Positions 9,218 to 18,387 of a DNA stretch of 57,999 bases are shown here, piece after piece. The stretch lies in NCBI GenBank assembly GCA_028700185.1, contig JAQVTF010000004.1, positions 1-57,999 of the forward strand. The letters run 5' to 3'. The notes below the pieces were generated by a model, which saw only the letters and a list, made by a program, of their open reading frames with translations, searched no databases and was not told where the DNA came from. This stretch comes from Desulfobacteraceae bacterium. Its GTDB lineage: Bacteria; Desulfobacterota; Desulfobacteria; Desulfobacterales; UBA2174. Each line of letters begins with the position of its first letter. The first letter of the stretch is position 1. The translations under genes and the position numbers were made by a program.

Positions 9218-10105
9218 ATGCAGGAAATCGATTTCGGCCCCATCCGCTTCATTCCCGGCCCCAACCGGGGCAAGTACCCTTACTGCCACAGCATCTTCAT
9301 CCCCGGCGACGGTATCCTCATCGACCCCGGCGCCGACCGCCAGCGGCTGAAACAGCTGCGCGAAAAGGAACAAGTCCGGGAAATCTGGCTCAGTCATTGG
9401 CACGAAGACCACTGGATGCACCTGGACCTCTTCGACGATTTGCCCCTGCGGATCCACCCGGCCGACGCCCCGCCCCTGGCCGGCATGGACGCTTTCCTCG
9501 ACGCCTACGGCATCACGGCCCCCGCCTTCCGCCGCGACTTCGCCTGCATCCTGGAAACCCAGTTCCACTTTCGCAGCCGGATGCCACGGGCCGACCTCAC
9601 CGACGGATTGACCATTTCCCTGGACAGCGTCACGGTGGATGTGATCCACACCCCGGGCCACACCCCGGGCCATCTGTGCTTTTTCTTCCGTCAGCCCGGG
9701 GTGCTGTTTCTCGGCGACTACGACCTCACGGCCTTCGGTCCCTGGTATGGCGACCGGGATTCGAGCATCGCCGAAACCATCACCTCCATCGAACGGCTGC
9801 GCCGAATCGAGGCCCGGGCCTGGATCACCGGCCACGAAACCGGGGTTTTCACCGAGCCTCCGGGTGAGATCTGGGACGACTACCTGGCCGTCATCGGCCA
9901 GCGCGAAGGGGCGCTGGGTCGTTTTCTGAGGGTGCCGCGACGACTGGAGGAAATCGTCGATCAGTGGATCGTCTATCGCAAACCCCGTGAGCCCCTGGAT
10001 TTTTTTCGTTTCGCCGAAGCCGCCATCATCAACAAGCACCTGGAGCGCATGATGCGCGTGGGCATCGTCCGGGCCGAGACCGACGGCTACCGCATGCTGG
10101 CCTGA
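9218..10105 (+). CDS. MBL-fold metallo-hydrolase
   Basis: This 295-residue protein carries the metallo-beta-lactamase signature HWHEDH near residue 68. HTPGHTPGHL gives the next metal His, GDYDLT supplies the bridging Asp and TGHETG the last His, so a two-metal site looks complete. The C-terminal ~80 residues form a helical, winged-helix-like tail of the kind seen in glyoxalase II/LACTB2-type MBL proteins. The ATG follows GAAAGGCG. It lies 59 bp after hrpA and 43 bp before the DUF401 gene, so co-transcription is likely. The substrate is unknown; hydroxyacyl-thioester hydrolysis is the commonest activity in the superfamily. Confidence 0.82.
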   Translation: MQEIDFGPIRFIPGPNRGKYPYCHSIFIPGDGILIDPGADRQRLKQLREKEQVREIWLSHWHEDHWMHLDLFDDLPLRIHPADAPPLAGMDAFLDAYGITAPAFRRDFACILETQFHFRSRMPRADLTDGLTISLDSVTVDVIHTPGHTPGHLCFFFRQPGVLFLGDYDLTAFGPWYGDRDSSIAETITSIERLRRIEARAWITGHETGVFTEPPGEIWDDYLAVIGQREGALGRFLRVPRRLEEIVDQWIVYRKPREPLDFFRFAEAAIINKHLERMMRVGIVRAETDGYRMLA

Positions 10106-10148
10106 TTCTATTTTTCCACCCCGTCCGGGGCCACGGAGCGCTGGGTCC

Positions 10149-11435
10149 ATGTTCGACGTTTTCCCCGCCGTCGTCCGCATCTTCATCGTTTTCAGCCTCG
10201 TGCTGGCGGCCATCCGTTTCCGCTGGTCCCTGGGCAGTGCCTTTCTCGGGGGCGCCGTGGTGCTCGGCCTGATCTTCCACCTGCCGCCGGTCGCCATTCT
10301 CGCGGCGGCCTTCAAGGCCCTCATCGACCCGAAAACCCTGTCCCTCACCGTGGTGGTGTCCCTGATCCTCGTGCTGAGCCAGAGCCTGGAGGTCAGTGGG
10401 CAGATGGCCCGGCTCCTGGAGCGCTTCCAGGGGCTCCTGGCCCGCCAACGGCTCAACATCGTGATCTTCCCGGCCCTCATCGGCCTGTTGCCCATGCCCG
10501 GGGGGGCTATTTTTTCCGCGCCCATGGTGCGAACCATCGGCGCCCACGCCAACCTCACCGGCACCCAGATGAGTTTCATCAACTATTGGTTCCGCCACCT
10601 GTGGGAGTACTGGTGGCCCCTGTACCCCGGGGTGCTGCTCACCACCAACCTGGCCGCCATCGACCTGTGGACCTTTGTGGGGGCCCTGTTTCCCATGAGC
10701 CTCGTGGCGGCGGCGGCCGGCTACCGGCCCCTGCGACGGATGATGCCGGCCCGCCCTAGCGGCCCGGAGGCCACAGCCCCCGAAAGGCCCCGGCTGCGGC
10801 CCTTCATCCGGGAACTGACCCCGGTCCTCATCGCCATCGTTCCGGGAATCGCCCTCGGCAGCCTGCTGGAGGCGGTCCTCACCGGGCCGGCGGCCACCGT
10901 TTCCAAGGAACTGGGGCTCATCGTGGCCCTCTGCATCGCCATCGGGTGGGTGTGGCACACCAACCGGCTTTCGGCGGCCCGACGTCGGGACATCGTACGG
11001 CGCCGGGAAATGCTCGCCATGATCTACATGGTCACCGCCATTCTGGTCTTCAAGGGGGTGCTGCTGGACAGCCGGGCGGTAAATGCCGTCAGCGCCGAAC
11101 TGATGGGCTGGCGGGTACCGCTGGCGGCCATCGCCGTGGTACTGCCGCTGATCGTGGGACTGGTGGTGGGCATCACCATCGCCTTCGTCGGATCGGCCTT
11201 TCCCATTCTCATCTCCTTGATCGCCGCCTACGGTGCGACGGACCAGACCCTGGCCTATCTGATGCTCGCCATGACCGGCGGGTTCGTCGGGGTTCTCCTC
11301 TCGCCGCTGCACCTGTGCCTGGTGCTCTCCAACCAGTACTTCAAGGCCGATCCGGTGGCGGTGTACCGACATCTCTGGCAGCCCTGCCTCGTCTTGATCC
11401 TGGCCGCCGCGGGGTATTTCTTCCTTCTGGTCTGA
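10149..11435 (+). CDS. DUF401 family integral membrane protein
   Basis: This 428-residue, strongly hydrophobic protein has about ten membrane-spanning stretches. A signature segment LLPMPGGAIFSAPMV lies near residue 115 and YWFRHLWEYWWPLYPG near residue 150. A polar stretch near residues 200-220 separates two halves, which resembles ion-transporter/permease architecture. DUF401 proteins occur in thermophiles and sulfate reducers, and I know of no proven function. A GGAGCG site precedes the ATG. It follows the MBL-fold gene closely and is followed by a separate promoter for degP. Confidence 0.8.
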   Translation: MFDVFPAVVRIFIVFSLVLAAIRFRWSLGSAFLGGAVVLGLIFHLPPVAILAAAFKALIDPKTLSLTVVVSLILVLSQSLEVSGQMARLLERFQGLLARQRLNIVIFPALIGLLPMPGGAIFSAPMVRTIGAHANLTGTQMSFINYWFRHLWEYWWPLYPGVLLTTNLAAIDLWTFVGALFPMSLVAAAAGYRPLRRMMPARPSGPEATAPERPRLRPFIRELTPVLIAIVPGIALGSLLEAVLTGPAATVSKELGLIVALCIAIGWVWHTNRLSAARRRDIVRRREMLAMIYMVTAILVFKGVLLDSRAVNAVSAELMGWRVPLAAIAVVLPLIVGLVVGITIAFVGSAFPILISLIAAYGATDQTLAYLMLAMTGGFVGVLLSPLHLCLVLSNQYFKADPVAVYRHLWQPCLVLILAAAGYFFLLV

Positions 11436-11449
11436 TCGCCGACGGCGGC

Positions 11450-11477
11450 TTGTCATGGCCAGGATGGTGTTTATAGT
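11450..11477 (+). promoter_or_regulatory. Promoter of degP
   Basis: TTGTCA at 11450-11455, a 16-nt spacer and TATAGT at 11472-11477 give a good sigma-70 match about 40 nt before the degP ATG. This suggests degP is transcribed independently of the DUF401 gene. Confidence 0.5.
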
Positions 11478-11519
11478 GGGTTGCTTGAAATAGGGACCCA
11501 ACCAAAAGGGAGGTTTTCC

Positions 11520-12947
11520 ATGATGCGCCCAGCAATTCGTTTCACCCTTGCACTGGTTTGTGTCGTTGCCTTGCTCCTGGGAGCGCCGCCGGCCCCCGCT
11601 CATGCCCGTGAAGGCGACGCGGTACAGATGATCCCGAGCGATTTTTCCGGTCTGGCCAGCCAGGTACGTCCAGGGGTCGTCAATATCCGCACCGTCAAGA
11701 CCATCAAGGGGGGCGGACCGGTGTTCCGTCACTTCTTCGGGGACCGGGATCCGTTCCGGGACTTCTTCGGCCCTTTCATGGAACAGGATCCGCACCGGGA
11801 GTTCAAGCAGCCCAGCCTCGGTTCCGGCTTCATCATCGACCGGGAAGGCTACATCGTCACCAACAACCACGTGGTGGAGGACGCCGACAACATCAAGGTG
11901 CGTCTGGCCAATGAAAAGGAATACGAGGCCAAGATCGTCGGCCGGGATTCGAACACGGACCTGGCCCTGATCAAGATCGACGACGCCGATGATCTGGTGC
12001 CGCTGACCCTGGGCGATTCCGATGCCCTCCGGGTCGGCACCTGGGTGATGGCCGTCGGCAGCCCCTTCGGCCTGGAGCAGACGGTGACGGCGGGGATCGT
12101 CAGCGCCAAGGGGCGCATCATCGGCTCCGGTCCCTACGACGATTTCATCCAGACCGACGCCTCCATCAACCCCGGCAACAGCGGCGGCCCCCTGATCAAT
12201 CTCAACGGCGAGGTGGTGGGCATCAACACGGCCATCGTGGCCAGCGGCCAGGGGATCGGCTTCGCCATTCCCATCAACATGGCCAAGGGAATCATCGATC
12301 AACTGAAAGAATCGGGGACCGTCACCCGGGGTTGGCTGGGGGTGGGCATCCAGAACCTCACCCCGGAGCTGGCCGAGTACTACGGGGTCCAGGACGCCAA
12401 GGGGGTGCTGGTGGTGAAGGCCTATCCGGAAGATCCGGCAGCCAAGGCCGGGATCCGGGAAAACGACATTATCGTGGCCGTGGAAGACCAGCCGGTGGAA
12501 GACAGCCGCGAGCTTTCCCGTCTCATTGCCGGGTTACCGGTGGGGGACAAGGTGAAGGTCCGATTGATCCGCGACGGCAAGACCAAGACGGTGACGGTGA
12601 CGTTGGCCAAGCGGGAAGATGAAAAGCTCGCCCAACGGGAGATTTCCGGAGGCGGCGACGGGGACCGCCTGGGAATGCGCCTGGGATCCGTGGATGAAGC
12701 CACGGCACGCCGTTTCGGATTCGACCGCAACGAGTCCGGTGCCCTAGTGATGGGGGTGGATCCGGACGGCAAGGCCGCCAAGGCCGGGATCCGGCCCGGG
12801 GATCTCGTCAAGGAACTCAACCACAAGCCGGTGGCATCACCGCAAGAATTTGCCGATGGCGTGGGCGAGCTGGATGAAAACACGCCCCTGGAGCTGCTCA
12901 TCAAGCGGCCCGGCGCCGGGTATCTGGCGTTGAAGATTGAACCGTAA
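11520..12947 (+). CDS. degP: Do-family periplasmic serine endoprotease (DegP/HtrA)
   Basis: This 475-residue protein has a cleavable signal peptide (hydrophobic residues 8-22, PAHA before about residue 30). The trypsin-like domain has its triad at H117 (NNHVVEDA), D147 (SNTDLALI) and S221 (NPGNSGGPL). Two PDZ domains follow, at roughly residues 275-365 and 385-470. An insert rich in Phe and acidic residues near 65-95 corresponds to the LA loop. It acts in the periplasm on misfolded proteins. A GGGAGG site lies 6-7 nt before the ATGATG start. It has its own promoter and a strong terminator, so it is monocistronic. Confidence 0.95.
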   Translation: MMRPAIRFTLALVCVVALLLGAPPAPAHAREGDAVQMIPSDFSGLASQVRPGVVNIRTVKTIKGGGPVFRHFFGDRDPFRDFFGPFMEQDPHREFKQPSLGSGFIIDREGYIVTNNHVVEDADNIKVRLANEKEYEAKIVGRDSNTDLALIKIDDADDLVPLTLGDSDALRVGTWVMAVGSPFGLEQTVTAGIVSAKGRIIGSGPYDDFIQTDASINPGNSGGPLINLNGEVVGINTAIVASGQGIGFAIPINMAKGIIDQLKESGTVTRGWLGVGIQNLTPELAEYYGVQDAKGVLVVKAYPEDPAAKAGIRENDIIVAVEDQPVEDSRELSRLIAGLPVGDKVKVRLIRDGKTKTVTVTLAKREDEKLAQREISGGGDGDRLGMRLGSVDEATARRFGFDRNESGALVMGVDPDGKAAKAGIRPGDLVKELNHKPVASPQEFADGVGELDENTPLELLIKRPGAGYLALKIEP

Positions 12948-12960
12948 AACGGATCTGTCC

Positions 12961-13000
12961 GGGGCAAGGTCGCCGAAAGGCGACCTTGCCCCGTTTTTTC
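12961..13000 (+). terminator. Intrinsic terminator after degP
   Basis: A perfect 14-bp stem pairs 12961-12974 with 12979-12992 across a GAAA loop. A run of six T (gttttttc) follows. The minus-strand side lacks a good T-run, so it mainly serves degP, although it also abuts the end of the CBS-ACT gene. Confidence 0.92.
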
Positions 13001-13001
13001 C

Positions 13002-13676
13002 TCAGTGCCTGCCCATAAACGGCGCCATATCCTTGGTGTAGGCCGTCAACACCTTGTAGCCATTTTGCTCCAGCACCGTCATGGCCTTGTCGCCGTCGGC
13101 CGCCGGCACCCGCATCACCAGATGGTAATAGCCGGGAAAGTTCTTGTCCGGCCAGGCGAAAAGCGAACGGATATTGATCCCCGCGTCGCGCAACAGCCGG
13201 CTCATATCGGCAAGGAAACCGATGCGGTCCTCGATGATCACCGTCAGCCGTCGGCTCTCCTCGTCGATGCCGATGGCTTCCAGCAGCACCTGCATCACGT
13301 CCCGGGAAGTAATGATCCCCGCCAGATGCCCCTCGTCAAGCACCGGCAACGCGCTGATGCGGTTCTCCTGCATGATCAGGGCCGCCCGCTCGATGGTGGT
13401 CAGGGGAGAAACGGTGTGAATCTTTTTGATCATGATCTGATCGACGGTAACCTTGGCCAGCAGATAGTTGAGTTCATGCTTGCTCAGGGCCACGGCCGGC
13501 GAGGCCCAGTTCTGCTTCAAATCCCGGTCGGATACGATCCCCACCAGTTCGCCCCGGGCGTTGACCACCAACAGGTGGGCGATCTTGCGCGCCTCAAGGA
13601 TCTCCCGCGCCTGCATCAGCGGCGTATCCGGCGGCACCGTCACCAGTTCTGTATGCATCACCCGACCGACGTACAT
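13002..13676 (-). CDS. CBS-pair plus ACT domain protein (AcuB-like)
   Basis: This 224-residue protein has two CBS motifs (about residues 1-60 and 75-130; LVGIVSDRD and LAGIITSRDVM mark their ends). An ACT-like domain follows (residues 138-215; RLTVIIEDRIGFLADMSRLL). CBS pairs bind adenine nucleotides and ACT domains bind amino acids or similar ligands, so it is probably a cytoplasmic sensor or regulator. The resemblance is to AcuB of Bacillus acetoin utilisation. A strong AAAGGAG precedes the ATG. It is the last gene of the minus-strand run containing lgt. Confidence 0.85.
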   Translation of the reverse strand: MYVGRVMHTELVTVPPDTPLMQAREILEARKIAHLLVVNARGELVGIVSDRDLKQNWASPAVALSKHELNYLLAKVTVDQIMIKKIHTVSPLTTIERAALIMQENRISALPVLDEGHLAGIITSRDVMQVLLEAIGIDEESRRLTVIIEDRIGFLADMSRLLRDAGINIRSLFAWPDKNFPGYYHLVMRVPAADGDKAMTVLEQNGYKVLTAYTKDMAPFMGRH

Positions 13677-13790
13677 GGCCTTCTCCTTTGTGGTTCAATT
13701 TCCGGTTGTGATCCCTTGCCATCCAGGCCCGCTGCGACCTCGAGCACCATCTGCCATCATCTCTTTTTTCTGCCATAGCCGGTTTATCCG

Positions 13791-14639
13791 CTATTGGCAA
13801 TCCCGCCGTCGGTAAAAGGCGTACAGGCCCAGACCGGCCCCCGCCATGGCCAGGCACAGGAGCTGCCCCATGGAAAAATGCTTCCAGACGAAGCCCAGGT
13901 GGGCGTCGGGCTGGCGAAAGTACTCCAGGACGAACCGCACCCCTCCGTAGCCGACGAGAAACAACGCCAGCATGGCGCCCCGGGGCAGCGACCGGCGCCG
14001 CAGCGCCCAGAGCACGGCGAAAAGGACCAATCCCTCGAAAAAGGCCTCGTAAAGCTGAGAGGGGTGACGCAGCGCCGGGCCGGGGGCCAGGGGGAAGTAC
14101 ATGCCGATGGGAGCGGTGGTGACGCGGCCGTACAGCTCGCCGTTGATGAAGTTCCCCAACCGTCCGAAGGCGTAGCCCAGGGGCACCGCCGGGGCGAACA
14201 GGTCGGCGACCTCCCGGTAGTCGAGTCCGTGCCGAACCACGTAGATCCAGGTGGCGGCAAGCACGCCGATGAGCCCGCCATGAAACGACATGCCGGCAAT
14301 CCCGGTAAACTGGAGGCCACCGTCGAAGCGAAACGGCAGGACGATCTCCAGGGGATTGGCCAGGTAGTAGCGGGGATTGTAAAAAAGCACGTAGCCGAGC
14401 CGGCCCCCCACGATGACCCCCAGGATCATCACGGTGAGCAGATCCTGAACCCGGGTCAGGGAAACGGATTGAAACCGCGCCTCGTGGCGCACCCGGTGGC
14501 CCACCAGGAGATAGGTGAGACCGAAGGCCACGATGTACATCATCCCGTAGTACTGGATGCGAAAATTTCCGATCTCCAGGAGCACCGGATCGATGGTTTC
14601 GGGCAGATGCTGCCACCAGCGCCAGAATTCAGCGGTCAT
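13791..14639 (-). CDS. lgt: Phosphatidylglycerol--prolipoprotein diacylglyceryl transferase
   Basis: This 282-residue membrane protein has about seven hydrophobic segments. It carries the Lgt signature GRLGNFINGELYGR, the conserved SFHGGL (catalytic-region His) and RHPSQLYEA. It attaches diacylglycerol to the lipobox Cys of prolipoproteins at the inner membrane; apbE and the efflux lipoprotein in this window are likely clients. Its ATG overlaps the stop of the upstream phosphatase gene by 4 bp (ATGA), indicating translational coupling. Confidence 0.95.
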   Translation of the reverse strand: MTAEFWRWWQHLPETIDPVLLEIGNFRIQYYGMMYIVAFGLTYLLVGHRVRHEARFQSVSLTRVQDLLTVMILGVIVGGRLGYVLFYNPRYYLANPLEIVLPFRFDGGLQFTGIAGMSFHGGLIGVLAATWIYVVRHGLDYREVADLFAPAVPLGYAFGRLGNFINGELYGRVTTAPIGMYFPLAPGPALRHPSQLYEAFFEGLVLFAVLWALRRRSLPRGAMLALFLVGYGGVRFVLEYFRQPDAHLGFVWKHFSMGQLLCLAMAGAGLGLYAFYRRRDCQ

Positions 14640-15124
14640 TGTGGGATCTTTCCCCCGGGGGAATAAAGCGCCGACAGCGTCGGCAGGATCCGTTCCAGGT
14701 GGCTGTCGATCCGTCCGAACACTTTGCGAAAAACCGAGATGTCCGCCCCCATGGGATCGGCGATGGCGCCGCCGCCACGCCCCTTCTCGGGCCAGAGGGC
14801 CAGCAGGCCGATCCGATCCTTGATCCAGGGAAAGAAGGTCTCGACAAAACGACGCTGGGCCGGCTCCATGCACAACACCAAATCGGCGCTGCGCAACTCG
14901 TCGCCCACCAGGGAGCGGCTGCGATGAGCCTCGATGTCCACCCCGTTTTCCCGGCACACCTGACACGCCAGGGGTTCGGCGGGAAAATGGGGCAAGCCCT
15001 GGGTTCCCATGGAGGAGACCACCAGGTCGGTGAGGCCCGCCTCCCGCCACCGGGCCCGGAGAATTCCTTCGGCCATGGGACTGCGGCAGATGTTACCGGT
15101 GCAAACGAAAATGATTTGCGGCAT
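14636..15124 (-). CDS. Low-molecular-weight protein tyrosine phosphatase / arsenate-reductase fold
   Basis: This 162-residue protein has the P-loop CTGNICRS at residues 8-15 (nucleophile C8, R14). The general-acid Asp lies in IADPMGADI near the C-terminus, as in LMW-PTPs. The family dephosphorylates tyrosine-phosphorylated proteins; related members reduce arsenate, but the two extra Cys needed for that are not obvious. The ATG with AAGGAA is preferred over a TTG six codons upstream. It is 36 bp after the nucleoside transporter gene and overlaps lgt. Confidence 0.88.
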   Translation of the reverse strand: MPQIIFVCTGNICRSPMAEGILRARWREAGLTDLVVSSMGTQGLPHFPAEPLACQVCRENGVDIEAHRSRSLVGDELRSADLVLCMEPAQRRFVETFFPWIKDRIGLLALWPEKGRGGGAIADPMGADISVFRKVFGRIDSHLERILPTLSALYSPGGKIPQ

Positions 15125-15160
15125 AAAATCGGTTCCTTGCAAAACGACAGAACGGCCTTT

Positions 15161-16405
15161 TTAAAAAACGAGCCCCCCCACGATGCAGCCGGTGAGGCAG
15201 GTGGCCAGGGTGCCGCCGATGATGGCGCGCCATCCCAGGGCCACAATCTCCCGACGGCGGTCGGGGGCCATGGTCCCCAGTCCGCCGATCATGATTCCCA
15301 GGCTGCCCGGGTTGGCAAACCCGCACATGGCATAGGTCATGATCAGGGTGGCCCGTGGACTCAAGCTGCCCGGCGCCAGCCGGCTCAGATCCATGTAGGC
15401 GATAAACTCGTTCAGGATGGTTTTGGTGCCCATGAGGGCACCGGCGGTGGGGGCCTCGGCCCAGGGGACGCCCATCAACCAGACCACCGGCGCCAGAACC
15501 CAGCCCAAGATCCGCTGCAGACTCAGGGGTTGGCCGGCCACGGCGGGCAACCCCTGCAAAAACAGATTGAACAGATGGACCAGGGCCACCAGCACCACCA
15601 GCATGGCCACGATATTGATCAACAGCTCCACCCCCTGGAGAGTCCCTCGGGTCACGGCATCCATCGCCGAGGTGGCCGGTTCGGGATCCGAGACGGCACC
15701 GGGGGTCACCGTCCGCACCTCCGGCACCATGATCTTGGCGACCATCACCGCCGCCGGCACACTGATGATCGATGCGGTGAGAATGTGCCCCATGGCATCG
15801 GGCAGCATCTCTGAGAGCAGGGCGGCATAGATCACCATCACCGTGCCGGCGATGGTGGCCATGCCGCTGGTCATCAGGCTGAACAACTCACTGCGGGTCA
15901 TGCGGGCCAGGTAGGGGCGCACCAGCAGGGGGGCTTCCACCATGCCGACAAACACGTTGGCCGATACCCCGACGCCCTCGGCCCCGCCGATCCCCATGGT
16001 CTTTTGCAGCACCTTGGCGAACAGGCGCACCAGCAGCGGCAGGACGCGCCAGTGGAACAGGAGGGCCGACAGGGCGCTGATCACCAGCACCAACGGCAAG
16101 GACTGGAAGGCAAGCACGAAACCGCCGCCGGGATACGTCTCCTCGAAGGGCAGGTTCCCGCCCCCCAGGTAGCCGAACACGAAGGAGGTCCCGGCGCCGG
16201 TGGCCTCTTGCAACGCCGCCACCACGTGGTTCAAGACCAAAAAAACATCCCTGAAAAACGGTATCTTGAGCAGAATCAGGGCCAGCAGCACCTGAATCCC
16301 CAGCCCCACGAGCACCACCCGCAGTTTCACCTTGGACCGGTTCTCGCTCATGACCCAGGCCAGAGCGCAGAAGGCGATCACTCCCAGGACGCTCTGCAGG
16401 ATCAT
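15161..16405 (-). CDS. Concentrative nucleoside transporter (NupC/CNT family)
   Basis: This 414-residue membrane protein has the CNT plan: N-terminal helices, a gate region around GVSANVFVGMVEAPLLVRPY, and near the C-terminus GTKTILNEFIAY then CGFANPGSLGIMIGGLGT. These last two match the conserved nucleoside- and Na+-binding motifs. It should import nucleosides with Na+ or H+ across the inner membrane. Its start overlaps the stop of the acetyl-CoA hydrolase-GNAT gene by 4 bp, so the two are coupled although their functions look unrelated. Confidence 0.92.
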   Translation of the reverse strand: MILQSVLGVIAFCALAWVMSENRSKVKLRVVLVGLGIQVLLALILLKIPFFRDVFLVLNHVVAALQEATGAGTSFVFGYLGGGNLPFEETYPGGGFVLAFQSLPLVLVISALSALLFHWRVLPLLVRLFAKVLQKTMGIGGAEGVGVSANVFVGMVEAPLLVRPYLARMTRSELFSLMTSGMATIAGTVMVIYAALLSEMLPDAMGHILTASIISVPAAVMVAKIMVPEVRTVTPGAVSDPEPATSAMDAVTRGTLQGVELLINIVAMLVVLVALVHLFNLFLQGLPAVAGQPLSLQRILGWVLAPVVWLMGVPWAEAPTAGALMGTKTILNEFIAYMDLSRLAPGSLSPRATLIMTYAMCGFANPGSLGIMIGGLGTMAPDRRREIVALGWRAIIGGTLATCLTGCIVGGLVF

Positions 16406-18270
16406 TCCCCGGACTCCGCGAAGGGAATCGCCAGGGCATAGACGCCCCCTTCGAGGCGCGCCTGCACCGGCACCCCGCCTTTTTCAAACACCTTCATCAT
16501 CGCCTTGTTGGAGGCGAGCACATCGGCGGTGAACCCGTACACCCCGCGCTGACGGGCCAGACGAATCAGCATGCGGTACATGTAGGTGGCGATGCCCAAC
16601 CCCTCGTAGTCGCCATCCACCACGAAAGCCACTTCGGCCCAGGCCCGCTCGGGGTCGAGCACGTAGCGCGCCTCGGCAACGATCCGCCCCTGGCCCGGGG
16701 GACCCACCAGGGCCACCACCGACAGGGCGCTACGGTAGTCGACGTTGACATACTGCTGCAGGCGGCTGTGGGGCATGGTTTTCAGGGGGGCAAAGTAACG
16801 ATAGTACACCTGCTGATCGGAGAACCGATAGAAGAGCCGCCGCATCTCCTCCTCGTCGGAGGGGCGGATGGCCCGAAAGCGCACGTGCAAATTTCCCTTG
16901 AAAATGTGTTCGGTGGCGATCTCGGCCGGGTAGAGATGAGCGCTTTCGGCCAGATAGATCTGGTCCGGGTAGAGGATCCGTTGGGCCTTGGCCGCCTCCA
17001 CCAGGGCCGCGCGGTCCTCGGGATGGGCGATGTCGATGAGGGCCTGGGCCCGCTGGCGCACGGTGCGCCCGCACAGGGGGGCCACCCCGCATTCGGTGAC
17101 CACCATGTCCACGGCCTCGCACAACGGAACTTGGTTGGGCAGGCTCTCCACCGAGACCCGGATATTGCCCTCGCCTTTGAGATTGCGGCTCGGCAGGGCA
17201 AAGATGACCCGTCCGCCCGCGGACATCTCGGCCCCGTTCAAGAAATCCATCACTTCCCCCGGCCGTCCGGACATGTTGCCCTTGCCCACGTGGAGGGCGA
17301 TGCGTCCGTAGAGATCCACCTTGCGTGCCGGAAGCACCGCGATGAAATTGGGGTTGCGCCCCACCTGACGCGGATCGAACACCTGGTCGATTCCCTGGAA
17401 CTCCACCAGCGGATTGCGGTCCAGCCAATCCATCAGCGCCCGGGAGCCGAAGGCGTAGGAGGCGATGCTCTTGCCGAGGAAGATTCCCTTGCGCCGGTTG
17501 GACACGGCGCCGCTGCGGATCAGCTCCATCAGCGCATCGGTGAAAAACGGCGAGTGGATGCCGAGGTGGCGCCGCCGGGACAGGTGCCGGGCCAGGGCTT
17601 CATAGAGGGGGCCGATGGAAAAGCCCAGGCAACTGCCGTCCTCGATCACCGTGGCCACGTTGGCCGCCACCCGGTCGAAGACCGGATCCACCGGCCAACG
17701 ATCAAAGAGAAACGGCGGGTGTTCCGCCGCCACCAGCAGGTGGAATTCGTCGATGTGCACCAGGGTGTCACCGTAGGTCATGGGCATGGCCGGGTTGATC
17801 TCCCCCACCACCAACTGCGCCCGGGCCATGGCCTGGCGGCCGGCGTCCACCGCCACCCCCAGGCTGCAGTAGCCGGCTTCATCCGGCGGTGAGACCTGGA
17901 GAAAAACCACGTCCACCCCGATACGACCGGTGCCGATGAGTTGGGGAATGCGCGAAAATCGGCTGGGGATCAGATCCACCCGCCCGGCCGTGATGGCATC
18001 GCTGGCCACCCAGCCGGAAAAAAAGGTCTTGAGGCGAAATTTCTGACTCTGGAGGGACTTCACCCCGATGGCATCCCCCAGGCTCACCAGTTGAATCAGC
18101 TCGAGATCCTGAAGGTTGCCATCCTCCGCCGCCATGAGGTGCTGCACCAGGGTACGCGGTTCGGCCACGCCGGTGCCGATGAAGATGGTCATTCCCGGTT
18201 CCAGGCGCTGGAGCACCTTTTCAGGCGGCAGCACCCGGTCGCGCCATGCTTGATTTGTCTTTTTTTTCAC
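16402..18270 (-). CDS. Acetyl-CoA hydrolase/CoA-transferase fused to a GNAT acetyltransferase domain
   Basis: This 622-residue protein has two parts. Residues ~1-445 are an acetyl-CoA hydrolase/transferase (4-hydroxybutyrate CoA-transferase type). GTGVAEPRTLV lies near the start, and NPLVEFQGIDQV should hold the catalytic Glu that forms a glutamyl-CoA intermediate. Residues ~455-620 are a GNAT domain (VRFRAIRPSDEEEMRRLF, then VDGDYEGLGIATYMYRML, the acetyl-CoA-binding loop). The start is GTG with AAGGAAG upstream. The frame is intact, so the fusion is real. It may move CoA among short acyl groups, or acetylate a target in response to acetyl-CoA; which is unclear. Confidence 0.88.
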   Translation of the reverse strand: MKKKTNQAWRDRVLPPEKVLQRLEPGMTIFIGTGVAEPRTLVQHLMAAEDGNLQDLELIQLVSLGDAIGVKSLQSQKFRLKTFFSGWVASDAITAGRVDLIPSRFSRIPQLIGTGRIGVDVVFLQVSPPDEAGYCSLGVAVDAGRQAMARAQLVVGEINPAMPMTYGDTLVHIDEFHLLVAAEHPPFLFDRWPVDPVFDRVAANVATVIEDGSCLGFSIGPLYEALARHLSRRRHLGIHSPFFTDALMELIRSGAVSNRRKGIFLGKSIASYAFGSRALMDWLDRNPLVEFQGIDQVFDPRQVGRNPNFIAVLPARKVDLYGRIALHVGKGNMSGRPGEVMDFLNGAEMSAGGRVIFALPSRNLKGEGNIRVSVESLPNQVPLCEAVDMVVTECGVAPLCGRTVRQRAQALIDIAHPEDRAALVEAAKAQRILYPDQIYLAESAHLYPAEIATEHIFKGNLHVRFRAIRPSDEEEMRRLFYRFSDQQVYYRYFAPLKTMPHSRLQQYVNVDYRSALSVVALVGPPGQGRIVAEARYVLDPERAWAEVAFVVDGDYEGLGIATYMYRMLIRLARQRGVYGFTADVLASNKAMMKVFEKGGVPVQARLEGGVYALAIPFAESGE

Positions 18271-18387
18271 GGCTGGCTTCCTTCACCCGGATCGGTCCGT
18301 CTCCCCTGGGGTGCCCGGCTTGCGGCACACCGCTGGAAGCGGAACCGGATACCGTTACCGACGGACGACGGAACGGCAACGGTTCTT

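Noticed and set aside
10029-12302. Minus-strand open frame of 757 codons
   Set aside because: It is antisense to the DUF401 and degP genes and low in complexity, with no recognisable domain.
16402-18270. Frameshift joining two separate genes
   Set aside because: The CoA-transferase and GNAT parts lie in one uninterrupted frame, so the fusion is taken as real.
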